Origin: [Ruminococcus] lactaris ATCC 29176
Lineage (GTDB): Bacteria > Bacillota > Clostridia > Lachnospirales > Lachnospiraceae
Assembly (NCBI RefSeq): GCF_025152405.1
Contig: NZ_CP102292.1
Location: 496,001 to 560,000, forward strand
DNA length: 64,000 nucleotides
Direction of reading: 5' to 3'
The position numbers and the translations under genes were made by a program. The notes beneath the pieces are model-generated. The model had not been told where the DNA came from, searched no databases, and was given only the letters and a program-made list of their open reading frames with translations. Shown one piece after another: positions 24,176 to 33,273 of this stretch. How positions within the stretch are numbered: position 1 is the first letter of the stretch; each line of letters opens with the position of its first letter.

Positions 24176-26320
24176 ATGAGGGAAAAAGAATTAAAAAAGA
24201 GAGCGGAACGAGGAGAGAATGACGTAAAGGGGAAGGAAAAAAGATTCGAACATTGGCAGATTATAGCCGCCTATCTGGTCATATATGACATATTCGCAGT
24301 GAATTTTTCTTATTTTCTGGGGTTACTTCTAAGATTTGATTTCAGTTTCACAAAGATTCCAACAGAATATATCCATGCAATGCTCAGATTTGCACCGATT
24401 TATACGGTGTTCTGTCTGGCTGTATTTTGGGTACTTAAATTATATAATAGTTTGTGGGCATTTGCCAGTTATACAGAGCTGAACCATATTTTACTTGCAA
24501 GCATTATTACAACCCTTTTTAATGTAGGAATTACGATGCTTTGTAAGAGAATGCCGGCTTCTTATTATATAGTAGGAGCAGTCATGCAGTTTTGCCTGAT
24601 TACAGGGATTCGGTTCGGATATCGCTATATTACTCTTGAGAGAACCAGGATGGCACAGGTGAGAAAAGAGCAGAACCATACAAATGGCCGGAATATTATG
24701 GTGATCGGAGCTGGTGATGCGGGAAAGAACCTTGTACGTGAATTGAAGACTTCCAGACGGATCAATGGTACGCCGCAATGCATTATTGATGACAACAGAA
24801 ATAAATGGGGCAGAAATATTGAAGATGTACCGATCGTAGGGGGAAGAGCATCTATCTTTTCAGCAGTTGAAAAGTATCAGATCAGTACGATCCTTTTTGC
24901 AATTCCGACAGCAAGTGCAGAGGCAAAAAGAGAGATCCTGAACCTGTGTAAAGAGACAAAGTGTGAACTGAAGATACTTCCGGGAGCGTATCAGTTTGTG
25001 CAGGGAGAAGTATCGCTGGCACAGATTAAAGATGTTACGGTAGAGGATCTGCTTGGAAGGGATACGATTCAAGTGGATATGGAACAGATTTTTCAGTACA
25101 TAAAGGGAAAGACGATTCTGGTGACGGGAGGCGGAGGCTCAATCGGAAGCGAACTGTGCCGTCAGATTGCGTCCCATGAGCCAAAGCAGTTGATCCTATT
25201 TGATATTTATGAGAATAATGCATATGCCATCGAACAGGAGCTTCGCAGAAATCATTCGGAACTGAATCTGGTGACTCTGATTGGTTCCGTACGTGACAGC
25301 AGAAGGCTGAATCAGGTTTTTAAAAAATATAAGCCGGACATCGTATATCATGCGGCTGCACATAAGCATGTTCCTCTGATGGAGACAAGCCCGAATGAAG
25401 CGATTAAAAATAATGTAATCGGAACATACAAAACTGCCTATGCGGCAATGCAGAATGGAGTAAAGCGGTTTGTTCTGATCAGTACAGATAAAGCTGTAAA
25501 TCCAACGAATATCATGGGTGCAAGCAAGCGACTGTGTGAGATGGTAATCCAGAGCATGGATGCAGTCAGCAAAAGTGGCAGAATGGATTTACTTCCATTA
25601 CTGCATGGCCACAGAGACAATGCAGAAGAGCTGGCAAAGCAGGCAGAAATCTGTCTGAAAAAGGCAGAAAAAGAGCAGACGGACGGCAAAGACTCAGAAA
25701 CTATGGGAAATACTGCCAGACTGAAAATTGAAAGTATCAAGAATCGTGAGAGAACAGGAACTCAGTTCGTTGCGGTACGATTTGGAAATGTACTGGGAAG
25801 TAATGGATCGGTGATTCCACTATTTAAGAAGCAGATCGAGGCAGGTGGACCGGTTACAGTTACGCACCCGGATATCATCCGCTATTTTATGACGATCCCG
25901 GAGGCGGTGAGTCTGGTGCTTCAGGCGGGAACATTTGCCTGGGGGGGAGAGATCTTTGTCCTTGATATGGGAGAACCGGTGAAGATTGATACACTGGCAA
26001 GAAACCTGATCAAGTTGTCAGGATATGAACCGGATGTAGATATCAAGATCGAGTATTCAGGTCTTCGGCCAGGAGAAAAATTATTTGAAGAAAAGCTGAT
26101 GGCAGAAGAAGGAATCATGCGGACAGATAATGAACTGATTCATATTGGAAAGCCGATTCCGTTCGATACAGAGGTATTCTTTGAACAATTAAAAGAACTT
26201 GCTGATACATGCTATAACAATTCTGATCATATTGTAGAGCTTGTAGAGCAGATTGTGACAACATTTCATCCGGTAGGAGAACATCCGACAGGAGAAGAAA
26301 ATAAGAAAAGGCAAGAATAG
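24176..26320 (+). CDS. Polysaccharide biosynthesis nucleoside-diphosphate-sugar 4,6-dehydratase (PglF/CapD/WbpM-like)
   Basis: Inner-membrane enzyme that would convert UDP-GlcNAc to the 4-keto-6-deoxy sugar at the start of bacillosamine or QuiNAc synthesis. The 714-residue protein has an N-terminal bundle of about four membrane helices (residues 25-150), a Rossmann domain with VIGAGDAGKNL near 176, then the catalytic SDR domain with VTGGGGSIGSELCRQ near 316, STDKAVNPTNIMGASKR near 440 and RFGNVLGSNGSVIPLF near 533. An extra 65-residue, charged insert (about 460-525) separates the last two motifs, making it longer than the usual 610-650. It is the first gene of the locus and a terminator follows. 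Confidence 0.92.
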   Translation: MREKELKKRAERGENDVKGKEKRFEHWQIIAAYLVIYDIFAVNFSYFLGLLLRFDFSFTKIPTEYIHAMLRFAPIYTVFCLAVFWVLKLYNSLWAFASYTELNHILLASIITTLFNVGITMLCKRMPASYYIVGAVMQFCLITGIRFGYRYITLERTRMAQVRKEQNHTNGRNIMVIGAGDAGKNLVRELKTSRRINGTPQCIIDDNRNKWGRNIEDVPIVGGRASIFSAVEKYQISTILFAIPTASAEAKREILNLCKETKCELKILPGAYQFVQGEVSLAQIKDVTVEDLLGRDTIQVDMEQIFQYIKGKTILVTGGGGSIGSELCRQIASHEPKQLILFDIYENNAYAIEQELRRNHSELNLVTLIGSVRDSRRLNQVFKKYKPDIVYHAAAHKHVPLMETSPNEAIKNNVIGTYKTAYAAMQNGVKRFVLISTDKAVNPTNIMGASKRLCEMVIQSMDAVSKSGRMDLLPLLHGHRDNAEELAKQAEICLKKAEKEQTDGKDSETMGNTARLKIESIKNRERTGTQFVAVRFGNVLGSNGSVIPLFKKQIEAGGPVTVTHPDIIRYFMTIPEAVSLVLQAGTFAWGGEIFVLDMGEPVKIDTLARNLIKLSGYEPDVDIKIEYSGLRPGEKLFEEKLMAEEGIMRTDNELIHIGKPIPFDTEVFFEQLKELADTCYNNSDHIVELVEQIVTTFHPVGEHPTGEENKKRQE

Positions 26321-26354
26321 TTGAGATCAGGCCAGGCGGTCTGGTCTGGAGGAA

Positions 26355-26377
26355 GCGTGCATTTTTGCACGCTTTTT
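26355..26377 (+). terminator. Intra-operon terminator after the dehydratase gene
   Basis: Stem GCGTGC/GCACGC with an A-T extension and a 4-nt T loop, followed by TTTTT. Genes of the same pathway follow without another clear promoter, so it may reduce rather than stop transcription. Confidence 0.75.
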
Positions 26378-26415
26378 AGGCAATATACAGAAGCTGAAAT
26401 GAAGAGGAGAAGCAT

Positions 26416-27684
26416 ATGTTCAAAGAAAGTGAGCAGATAGAAAAATTTGAACCAAAGGTGTGGCTGAGCAGTCCGACGATGCATGGAGAAGAAATAAAAT
26501 ATGTCCAGGAGGCATATGAGACAAACTGGATGTCTACGGTTGGGGCGAATATCAATGAAGTAGAACGACTGGTATGCAAAAAGATTGGATGCAAGTATGC
26601 AGTCGGATTGTCTGCAGGAACGGCAGCTCTTCATATGGCAGTAAAGCTGGCAGGAGTAAAACCCGGAGAGAAAGTTTTCTGTTCTGATATGACATTCAGT
26701 GCAACAGTAAATCCAATCGTATACGAAGGTGGTGTTCCGGTCTTTATTGATACGGAATATGATACCTGGAATATGGATCCGGAGGCATTAGAAAAGGCAT
26801 TTGAATTATATCCAGATGTAAAAGTAGTAGTTATTGCACATCTTTATGGAACACCGGGAAAAGTAGACGAACTGAGAGATATTTGCGAAAAGCATGGAGC
26901 GGTTATTATAGAGGATGCAGCAGAGTCCATGGGAGCAACCTATAAAGGTCTGCAGACAGGGACTTTTGGAAAGTATAATGCAATTTCATTTAACGGAAAC
27001 AAAATCATTACCGGATTTTCGGGTGGCATGCTGCTGACAGATGATAAAGAAGCAGCAGAAAAAGTAAGAAAATGGTCTACACAATCGAGAGAAAATGCAC
27101 CGTGGTATCAGCATGAAGAATTAGGCTACAATTATCGAATGAGTAATGTAATCGCAGGTGTTGTACGTGGTCAGATTCCACATCTTGAGGAGCATATTGC
27201 ACAGAAAAAAGCAATTTATGACAGATATAAGGAAGGCTTTAAAGATTTGCCGGTACAAATGAATCCGTATGACAGTGAGAAGTCAGAACCTAATTTTTGG
27301 CTGAGTTGTATTCTGGTTAACGAGGAGGCAATGTGTAAACAGGTTAGAGGAGAAAAAGATGCACTCTATGTACCTGAACATGGAAAGAGTTGTCCGACGG
27401 AGATTCTGGAAAAACTTGCCGAATATAATGCGGAGGGCAGACCAATCTGGAAACCAATGCATATGCAGCCGATTTATCGGATGAATGGTTTTGTGACCAG
27501 AGACGGAGACGGCAGAGCAAGAACAAATGCTTATATAGCGGGTAGTGAAAAAGATTGCGATGGATGTCCTTTTGACAAGGGAATGGATATTTTTTACAGA
27601 GGATTATGCTTGCCAAGTGATAATAAAATGACTGCGGAACAGCAGAATATAATTATTGAAATTGTTAAAAGTTGTTTTCAGTAA
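26416..27684 (+). CDS. DegT/DnrJ/EryC1 aminotransferase (PglE-like)
   Basis: PLP-dependent sugar aminotransferase that would add an amino group at C4 of the keto-sugar made by the preceding dehydratase. In the 422-residue protein, SAGTAALHMAVKLAG near residue 73 binds phosphate, EDAAESMGATYKG near 172 contacts PLP, and the PLP lysine is in SFNGNKIITGFSGG near 196. GAGGAGAAG precedes the ATG. The position between PglF-like and PglC-like genes makes a UDP-4-amino-sugar product likely. The exact sugar is inferred. Confidence 0.92.
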   Translation: MFKESEQIEKFEPKVWLSSPTMHGEEIKYVQEAYETNWMSTVGANINEVERLVCKKIGCKYAVGLSAGTAALHMAVKLAGVKPGEKVFCSDMTFSATVNPIVYEGGVPVFIDTEYDTWNMDPEALEKAFELYPDVKVVVIAHLYGTPGKVDELRDICEKHGAVIIEDAAESMGATYKGLQTGTFGKYNAISFNGNKIITGFSGGMLLTDDKEAAEKVRKWSTQSRENAPWYQHEELGYNYRMSNVIAGVVRGQIPHLEEHIAQKKAIYDRYKEGFKDLPVQMNPYDSEKSEPNFWLSCILVNEEAMCKQVRGEKDALYVPEHGKSCPTEILEKLAEYNAEGRPIWKPMHMQPIYRMNGFVTRDGDGRARTNAYIAGSEKDCDGCPFDKGMDIFYRGLCLPSDNKMTAEQQNIIIEIVKSCFQ

Positions 27685-27699
27685 GAAAGAGGTGGAATA

Positions 27700-28383
27700 G
27701 TGGACAAAAAGAAAAGAGAGTTGATTCCACATAAGCCGGGAATTTATGAAAAATACATAAAACGTCCGCAGGACTTTATTCTTTCGGTCATAGCGATCAT
27801 TGTCTTATCTCCTGTCTTAGTTTTGATAGCTGTGCTGGTAAGAATCAAGCTAGGCTCTCCGGTCCTTTTTAAACAACAGCGTCCGGGATTAAATGGCAAA
27901 ATATTTAATATGTATAAGTTTCGTACAATGACAGATAAGCGGGATGAAGCAGGTAATTTATTGCCGGATGAAGAACGCCTTACAAATTTTGGTAAAAAGC
28001 TGAGAAGTACCAGTTTGGATGAATTGCCGGAACTGTTCTGTATAGCTAAGGGCGAGCTTGCAATTTGCGGGCCCAGACCCCTCCTTGTTTCGTATTTACC
28101 ACTTTACAATGAACAGCAGAGCAGGAGACATGAGGTAAGACCGGGACTTACCGGTTATGCACAGGTACATGGAAGAAACAGTGTGACATGGGAAGAAAAG
28201 TTTGATATGGATGTTTATTATGTGGATCATATAAGTTTTTTGATGGACTGGAAGATTATTTTCCAGACAGTAATGACGGTGTTAAAGCGTGACGGTATCA
28301 GTTCAGAAACGGCGGCAACCATGGAAATGTTCACTGGAACTGCCGAGAATGTAGATTCATCAAAAAAGAAAAGTAATAGGTAA
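27700..28383 (+). CDS. Initiating phosphoglycosyl transferase (PglC-like)
   Basis: Transfers the first sugar phosphate to undecaprenyl phosphate at the inner membrane. It is the small monotopic type (227 residues) with one re-entrant hydrophobic segment (ILSVIAIIVLSPVLVLIAVL, about 25-45). Then come FKQQRPGLNGKIFNMYKFRTM near 65-85, the catalytic Asp-Glu pair in TSLDELPEL near 107 and the CGPRPLL motif near 126. It starts at GTG with AGAGGTGG upstream. The match to bacillosamine-using PglC fits the genes around it. Confidence 0.92.
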   Translation: MDKKKRELIPHKPGIYEKYIKRPQDFILSVIAIIVLSPVLVLIAVLVRIKLGSPVLFKQQRPGLNGKIFNMYKFRTMTDKRDEAGNLLPDEERLTNFGKKLRSTSLDELPELFCIAKGELAICGPRPLLVSYLPLYNEQQSRRHEVRPGLTGYAQVHGRNSVTWEEKFDMDVYYVDHISFLMDWKIIFQTVMTVLKRDGISSETAATMEMFTGTAENVDSSKKKSNR

Positions 28384-28389
28384 AAGTGT

Positions 28390-28668
28390 ATGAGTAGATT
28401 GATTATTATTGGTGCTAGTGGTCATGGTAAAGTAATTGCAGACATAGCTGCCCGATGTGGATATACCGATATTGCATTTTTGGATGATAACCCCAATATA
28501 AGAGAATGTATGGGATATCCGGTTATCGGAAAAGTAAAAGGTGCAAAAGAATATCCGGGTGCAAAGTTTATTGTAGCAATCGGAAATCCCGAAATCAGAC
28601 AAAAGATACAGGAACAGTTGGAGATTGGAAAAGGAATCGTTGTGATGGCTAGGAGGATGGCAGCATGA
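28390..28668 (+). pseudogene. Truncated PglD-like sugar acetyltransferase
   Basis: Encodes only the N-terminal Rossmann-like domain of PglD: LIIIGASGHGKVIADIA, FLDDNP, FIVAIGNPEIRQKI. It then jumps to IGKGIVVMA, which normally opens the left-handed beta-helix about 20 residues later, and ends after RRMAA. The hexapeptide-repeat domain with the catalytic His and the acetyl-CoA site is missing (full proteins are about 200-215 aa; this one is 92). The stop overlaps the next ATG. Without another acetyltransferase the pathway would stop at the 4-amino sugar. Confidence 0.75.
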
Positions 28669-29636
28669 AGATATTATTTACCAGTGTGGGAAGGCGTGTA
28701 GAGTTGTTGCAGGCTTTTCGGGCAGCAGCAGAAAAATTGGACATTGCACTGACGGTTATGGGAGCAGATATTACGAAAAGTGCTCCGGCACTTTTTTTCT
28801 GTGATGAAAGGCGACTTGTGTGCAAAATACAAGAAAAAGAATATATTCCACAGCTTCTTTCTATCTGTGAAAAAGAAAAAGTGGATTGTCTGATTCCTAC
28901 TATTGATACAGACCTCTTGTTACTTGCGGAGAACAAGGAAAAGTTTGAAGCAATCGGGACAAAGGTACTGATTTCAGCAGTGGATAAAATAAAATTGTGC
29001 AGGGATAAAAACTATACTGCAGATTACTTTGTTTCTCTTGGGTTGAAATCCCCTCTGCCTGTCAACAGTGTAGAAAAATATGAAGAAGCATTGAAACGTG
29101 GAAAAGTCAGTTTTCCGGCATTTATTAAACCGAAAGATGGTAGTTCAAGTATCAATGCCTATAAGGTGGAAAATCTTGAAGATTTGAGACTTTATGCAGA
29201 AAAAATTGAAGATTATATCATTCAGCCGTTTATTAGTGGCAGGGAATACACAATAGATATTTTCTGTGATTATGAAGGAAATCCTGTTTACATTACGCCG
29301 AGAGAACGTCTGGCAGTTCGCTCCGGAGAGGTATTAAAATCAAGAATTACGCAGGATGATACAATGATTGCGGAAATGCGGAGATTGATTGCAGATTATA
29401 GACCTTGTGGTCAAATTACAGTTCAATTAATTCGCGAGGATGTCACAGGCGATGATTATTATATTGAAATTAATCCTCGTTTCGGAGGTGGAGCACCGCT
29501 TAGTATGAAAGCTGGAGCAGACAGTGCAAGTGCAATTCTTAGGATGTTGAGAGGGGATAAACTTTCTTATATAGAAAGAGCTGCTATAGATGGAGCTATT
29601 TATAGTCGTTATGACCAAAGCGTAAGGGTAAAGTGA
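28665..29636 (+). CDS. ATP-grasp ligase-type protein
   Basis: A 323-residue carbamoyl-phosphate-synthase-like ATP-grasp protein. The N-terminal pre-ATP domain starts KILFTSVGRRVELLQAF. The ATP-binding part has FIKPKDGSSSINAY near residue 150, IIQPFISGREYTIDIF near 185 and the metal-binding YIEINPRFGGGAPLS near 270. Such proteins form amide or ester-like bonds using ATP. In polysaccharide loci they often occur with a HAD gene, as here. The substrate is unknown. TAGGAGG upstream overlaps the truncated PglD-like gene. Confidence 0.82.
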   Translation: MKILFTSVGRRVELLQAFRAAAEKLDIALTVMGADITKSAPALFFCDERRLVCKIQEKEYIPQLLSICEKEKVDCLIPTIDTDLLLLAENKEKFEAIGTKVLISAVDKIKLCRDKNYTADYFVSLGLKSPLPVNSVEKYEEALKRGKVSFPAFIKPKDGSSSINAYKVENLEDLRLYAEKIEDYIIQPFISGREYTIDIFCDYEGNPVYITPRERLAVRSGEVLKSRITQDDTMIAEMRRLIADYRPCGQITVQLIREDVTGDDYYIEINPRFGGGAPLSMKAGADSASAILRMLRGDKLSYIERAAIDGAIYSRYDQSVRVK

Positions 29637-29806
29637 AATTAAAAACATTAGAAGGGACTATAAATGAAAGAAAACTATTGAACAGGCTTTTTCAAGTGAA
29701 ACCAATATATCTGACAATGATAGAAACATTTAGAATATGTGCTGATTTTAAAGAAAAACTAAAAAGCTGAAGAAAGTTATATGTATTTTAGAAAGAGAAA
29801 ATGTAG

Positions 29807-30433
29807 ATGGTAATAATAACGAATATTTTAGAAGTTGAACAACATCTTGATGGGATAACAGGTGTGATTTTTGATTTGGATGATACCTTATATTCTGAAA
29901 AGCAATATGTTAGAAGTGGATATAAGGCGGTGTCGAAACGACTGGGTAATGAAATTTTTGCAGATAAATTTTGGAAGTATTTTGAAAAAGGAAAGCCAGC
30001 CATTGATGAGCTTTTGAACGAAATGAATTGCAAGGATAAAAAAGCGGAATGTTTAGAAGCATATCGCTTCCAAAAACCGGATATTTGTTTATATGATGGT
30101 GTAAGGGAGATGTTAGAAAGGCTGAAACAAAATTATAAATTAGGTTTAATTACGGATGGACGACCAGAAGGTCAGAAAGCCAAAATTAAGGCGTTGAGAT
30201 TAGGTAAATATTTTGATGAAATCATTATTACAGATGAACTGGGTGGGATTGATTTCCGCAAACCGAATCCTAGAGCATTTCAGATTTTAGCAGAAAAATT
30301 TAGAGAGGAATATAACCGGATGTGTTACATCGGAGATAATATTCATAAGGATTTTATCGCACCGGAGATGTTGGGAATGAAGTGCATCTGGTTTAGAAAT
30401 CCAGATGGTTTATATAGTGGAGAAAAGCAATGA
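29807..30433 (+). CDS. HAD-superfamily hydrolase
   Basis: A 208-residue haloacid-dehalogenase-type phosphatase. Motif I is VIFDLDDTLYSE near residue 20, motif II GLITDGRPEGQKAK near 115, and the motif III/IV lysine and acids are KPNPRAF near 150 and CYIGDNIHKDF near 170. A gap of 170 bp without coding sense separates it from the ATP-grasp gene, and the next gene overlaps its stop by 4 bases. Partner ATP-grasp and HAD genes of this kind are usual in capsule loci, but the phosphorylated substrate is not known. Confidence 0.85.
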   Translation: MVIITNILEVEQHLDGITGVIFDLDDTLYSEKQYVRSGYKAVSKRLGNEIFADKFWKYFEKGKPAIDELLNEMNCKDKKAECLEAYRFQKPDICLYDGVREMLERLKQNYKLGLITDGRPEGQKAKIKALRLGKYFDEIIITDELGGIDFRKPNPRAFQILAEKFREEYNRMCYIGDNIHKDFIAPEMLGMKCIWFRNPDGLYSGEKQ

Positions 30434-31293
30434 GACATGCATATTTAATTACTGTTCATAAAAATTTTCGGATATTAGAGCAATTCATGAAAGTATTGGA
30501 TCAAAAAGGCACAGATTTTTATGTTTTGATAGATAAAAAGATAAATACATGTTTGGAAAAGGTATGTACATATATCCCAAAGAATTCTAAAGTCATAGAA
30601 TTGGAATCTTTAAAAATAAATTGGGGTGGGGCAAGTCTAATTGAAGCAGAACTAAATTTGTTAAGGCGAGCATCTACGGGGAGATATGATTATTATCATT
30701 TTATGCAAGGAGCAGATTTTCCTATAAAAACAAAAGAAGAAATCGAGCACTTTTTTGAGATAAACCGAGGATGTGAATTTATTGATTATGAACCGGGCAA
30801 TTATGAATTTGCAAAATATAAGTGTGATTATTGGCATATGTTTGTAAATTATCCGAGGTATAGAACAAGTAAAGGACTCAAAATTTTAAACCATTCATTT
30901 GTAAAAATACAGAAGTTTTTTAGGATTAATCGTCACGATAGAGAGTTGTTTCATGGTTCTGCATTGTGTTCTATTACAGATGAGTGTGCAAAATATATTC
31001 TTAGTAAGGAAAAAGATATTAAAAAGAGATATAGATATTGTTTGGCGGCAGATGAGGTCTTTTTACAAACAGAAATTTATAATTCAAAATTTAGAGATAG
31101 GTTATATTATAACGATGAACGATACAGTAATGCAAGATTAATTGACTGGAATCGTCGGAATGGGAATTCTCCATATGTATTTAAAGTAGAAGATTTTGAT
31201 TTGTTAATAAATGCAAAAAATAAAGTATTTGCAAGAAAGTTTGAAGAGGATGAATATGAAGTGGTTGATAAGTTGTATCAACTATTGAAATGA
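30430..31293 (+). CDS. Glycosyltransferase, GT14 (core-2/I-branching) family
   Basis: A 287-residue enzyme beginning MRHAYLITVHKNFRILEQFM, the usual start of bacterial GT14 proteins, which resemble beta-1,6-GlcNAc and xylosyl transferases. YYHFMQGADFPIKTKEEIEHFF near residue 95 is the family's most conserved block, and LAADEVFLQTEIYNS near 198 supplies the catalytic acid region. It is a cytoplasmic enzyme that would extend the lipid-linked repeat unit. It overlaps the HAD gene by 4 bases. An IS110 element follows directly. Confidence 0.85.
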   Translation: MRHAYLITVHKNFRILEQFMKVLDQKGTDFYVLIDKKINTCLEKVCTYIPKNSKVIELESLKINWGGASLIEAELNLLRRASTGRYDYYHFMQGADFPIKTKEEIEHFFEINRGCEFIDYEPGNYEFAKYKCDYWHMFVNYPRYRTSKGLKILNHSFVKIQKFFRINRHDRELFHGSALCSITDECAKYILSKEKDIKKRYRYCLAADEVFLQTEIYNSKFRDRLYYNDERYSNARLIDWNRRNGNSPYVFKVEDFDLLINAKNKVFARKFEEDEYEVVDKLYQLLK

Positions 31294-31456
31294 AAAGTAA
31301 CTGTATTATTTAAAAGTTAAAGAAGCTTCCTGTATAATTCAAATATAGGGAATTCCAAGAAAGAAGGTTGAGAAAAAGAAATACCTCAGAGTAAAATAAG
31401 ATTACTGACTTTGGACGGTTAGTAAAAAATCTTATTAAAACAGTGAGGTATCTATA

Positions 31457-32743
31457 ATGAATTGTAACACACAGAACGCAAAAATTGCATCCATAACTGA
31501 AAAAACTTTGATTGTTGGAATTGATGTCGGCAGTGAAACTCATTTTGCCAGGGCATTTGATTGGCGGAACTATGAATATACAAAGAAGCCGCTGGAATTC
31601 AGTAATACTGAGGCGGGTTTCATGATGTTCAAGGCATGGGTGGAAGATATCGCAGAAAAGCAAGGTAAAACAGCTGTAATTCCCGGAATGGAGCCGACCG
31701 GTCATTACTGGTTTGCACTGGGGAAATTCCTGCAGGACAGCGGGATGAAGCCTGTACATGTGAATCCGCACCATGTCAAGAAGTCGAAAGAGCTGGATGA
31801 CAACAATCCCAATAAGAATGACCGTAAGGATCCAAAGACGATTGCGGCACTGGTCAATGAAGGACGCTTCTCTTATCCCTACATACCAACCGGTATTTAT
31901 GCGGAGATCAGGAGCTTATCGAATCTTCGTTTCCAGACGCAGGAAGAGCTAACAAGAATCAAGAATCGAATCGCTAGATGGTTTGCCATTTATTTTCCTG
32001 AATATAAAGACGTTTATGGGGATTTAATGGCAGTCAGCGGACGAATGATACTCAAGGAAGCTCCATTGCCGGAGGATATCAGAATACTTGGAGTGAACGG
32101 TGTAAACCAGATTTGGAGAAACGCGAAGCTGCGAGGCACTGGAATGAAGAGGGCAAAGATCCTGGTATCAGCTGCAGAGCATAGCGTTGGAAGTAAGGAA
32201 GCACCGGAAGCGGCAAGGATTGAATTGAAGAATCTGCTGAATGACATGGATGTATATGTGTCAAGGATGGAGGAACTGCTCCAAACTATAGAGGAAAAAC
32301 TGAAGACGATTCCATATGTTGATAAACTGATGGAAATCAAAGGAATCGGATTGATTACAGTCAGCGGATTTATTGCAGAAGTAGGTGACATTGGACGTTT
32401 TGATAATCCGAAGCAGCTGCAGAAGCTGGCGGGATATGCAATCGTGGCAAATGATTCCGGAAAGCACAATGGAGAGAGCCGGATCAGCTACAGAGGCAGA
32501 AAACGGCTGAGATATGTGCTGTATGAAGCTGCGATATCACTGGTGGGGAAGAATGCTGAGTTTAAGGAAATACATGAGTATTATCGAACCCGTAAAGAAA
32601 ACCCGTTAAAGAAGATGCAGTCAGTAGTAGCAGTGGCATGTAAGATTATTAGGGTATTCTACACAATCCTGACAAAGGGTGTGGATTATGACCCAATGAA
32701 ACTGATGAGTGATATCAGAAGGCCACAGTTGCAGGCAGCGTAG
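31457..32743 (+). CDS. IS110-family transposase (DEDD)
   Basis: A 428-residue RNA-guided recombinase. The N-terminal RuvC-like DEDD domain begins VGIDVGSETHFA (first Asp at residue 23), with GMEPTGHYW near 77 and NKNDRKDPKTIAAL near 118 giving the other acids. The C-terminal Transposase_20 domain has LMEIKGIGLITVSGFIAE near 290 and NDSGKHNGESRISYRGRKRLRY near 332, which holds the serine used for strand joining. Length and motifs are intact, so it may be active. Confidence 0.95.
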   Translation: MNCNTQNAKIASITEKTLIVGIDVGSETHFARAFDWRNYEYTKKPLEFSNTEAGFMMFKAWVEDIAEKQGKTAVIPGMEPTGHYWFALGKFLQDSGMKPVHVNPHHVKKSKELDDNNPNKNDRKDPKTIAALVNEGRFSYPYIPTGIYAEIRSLSNLRFQTQEELTRIKNRIARWFAIYFPEYKDVYGDLMAVSGRMILKEAPLPEDIRILGVNGVNQIWRNAKLRGTGMKRAKILVSAAEHSVGSKEAPEAARIELKNLLNDMDVYVSRMEELLQTIEEKLKTIPYVDKLMEIKGIGLITVSGFIAEVGDIGRFDNPKQLQKLAGYAIVANDSGKHNGESRISYRGRKRLRYVLYEAAISLVGKNAEFKEIHEYYRTRKENPLKKMQSVVAVACKIIRVFYTILTKGVDYDPMKLMSDIRRPQLQAA

Positions 32744-32759
32744 TAAGCAGAGACAAACA

Positions 32760-33150
32760 GGTAATGTTCTGTCACAGTTGAATTGAACTTTCAGAAATAG
32801 CTGCGGAGAGTTGAATTCAGCTGTGACAGGAAGGCTGAGAAGTATGAAGACCGAGTCGGGAAAACGTCCGCCGTAAGGTGCCGTGAGGTATTGATACTTA
32901 AACAGGTCAGTAAGACTTAAAACAAAAAAGAATGAGCCAGTAGTCGGCAGGAATAATCACCATAGGGCATGACCCTGTAGAGGAGCTAAGCTGACACCCT
33001 GGTTATGGACAGGCGGGACGAAGGAAGTTAGGACCCGGCAGAAATGCGGGTGATCCTGGTAGACACGGGAGGTTCGCTGCCGTAGATGGGAGGGTATACA
33101 CAAGGCCATGTAGAACGAAAATGATGACGTTTTATTTTGTGTACCCCAAC
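32760..33150 (+). ncRNA. Candidate bridge/seek RNA region of the IS110 element
   Basis: A long structured noncoding stretch directly after the transposase. CTGTCACAG near 32768 pairs with CTGTGACAG near 32822 around an AT-rich loop pair. Later blocks are GC-rich and looped, and the end can fold as GGTATACACAA against TTGTGTACC around 33090-33145. IS110-type elements encode a guide RNA in a terminal noncoding segment; in the IS1111 branch it is on the right, as the layout here suggests. Exact ends and loops are not determined. Confidence 0.45.
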
Positions 33151-33273
33151 CCCTCTATTTTCGTACCAGATACAGAGAAATGTCCATCTTCTTGGCTCAT
33201 TCATCTGAGATATGGAACTAAAAATCCCTTGAAAAATAAGGAAAAAAGACTTGACTATATAGGGAGGCGTTTT

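Larger units (their letters stand above)
31340..33150 (+). mobile_element. IS110-family insertion element (approximate ends)
   Basis: Contains one transposase gene with about 110 bp of folded noncoding DNA on its left (AATACCTCA pairs with TGAGGTATC, and AATAAGATT with AATCTTATT inside) and about 400 bp of structured noncoding DNA on its right. IS110 elements lack terminal inverted repeats and usually make no target duplication, so the exact ends cannot be set by eye. It separates two glycosyltransferase genes and seems not to interrupt either. Confidence 0.75.

Noticed and set aside
29637-29806. 170-bp gap between the ATP-grasp and HAD genes as a missed gene
   Set aside because: All frames carry early stops and no recognisable homology; treated as noncoding remnant.
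33121-33273. N-terminal extension of the GT4 gene at 33274 (frame open from 33121)
   Set aside because: The stretch lies in the insertion-element end and junction, has no ribosome site, and family members start at the MKRICFIS position.
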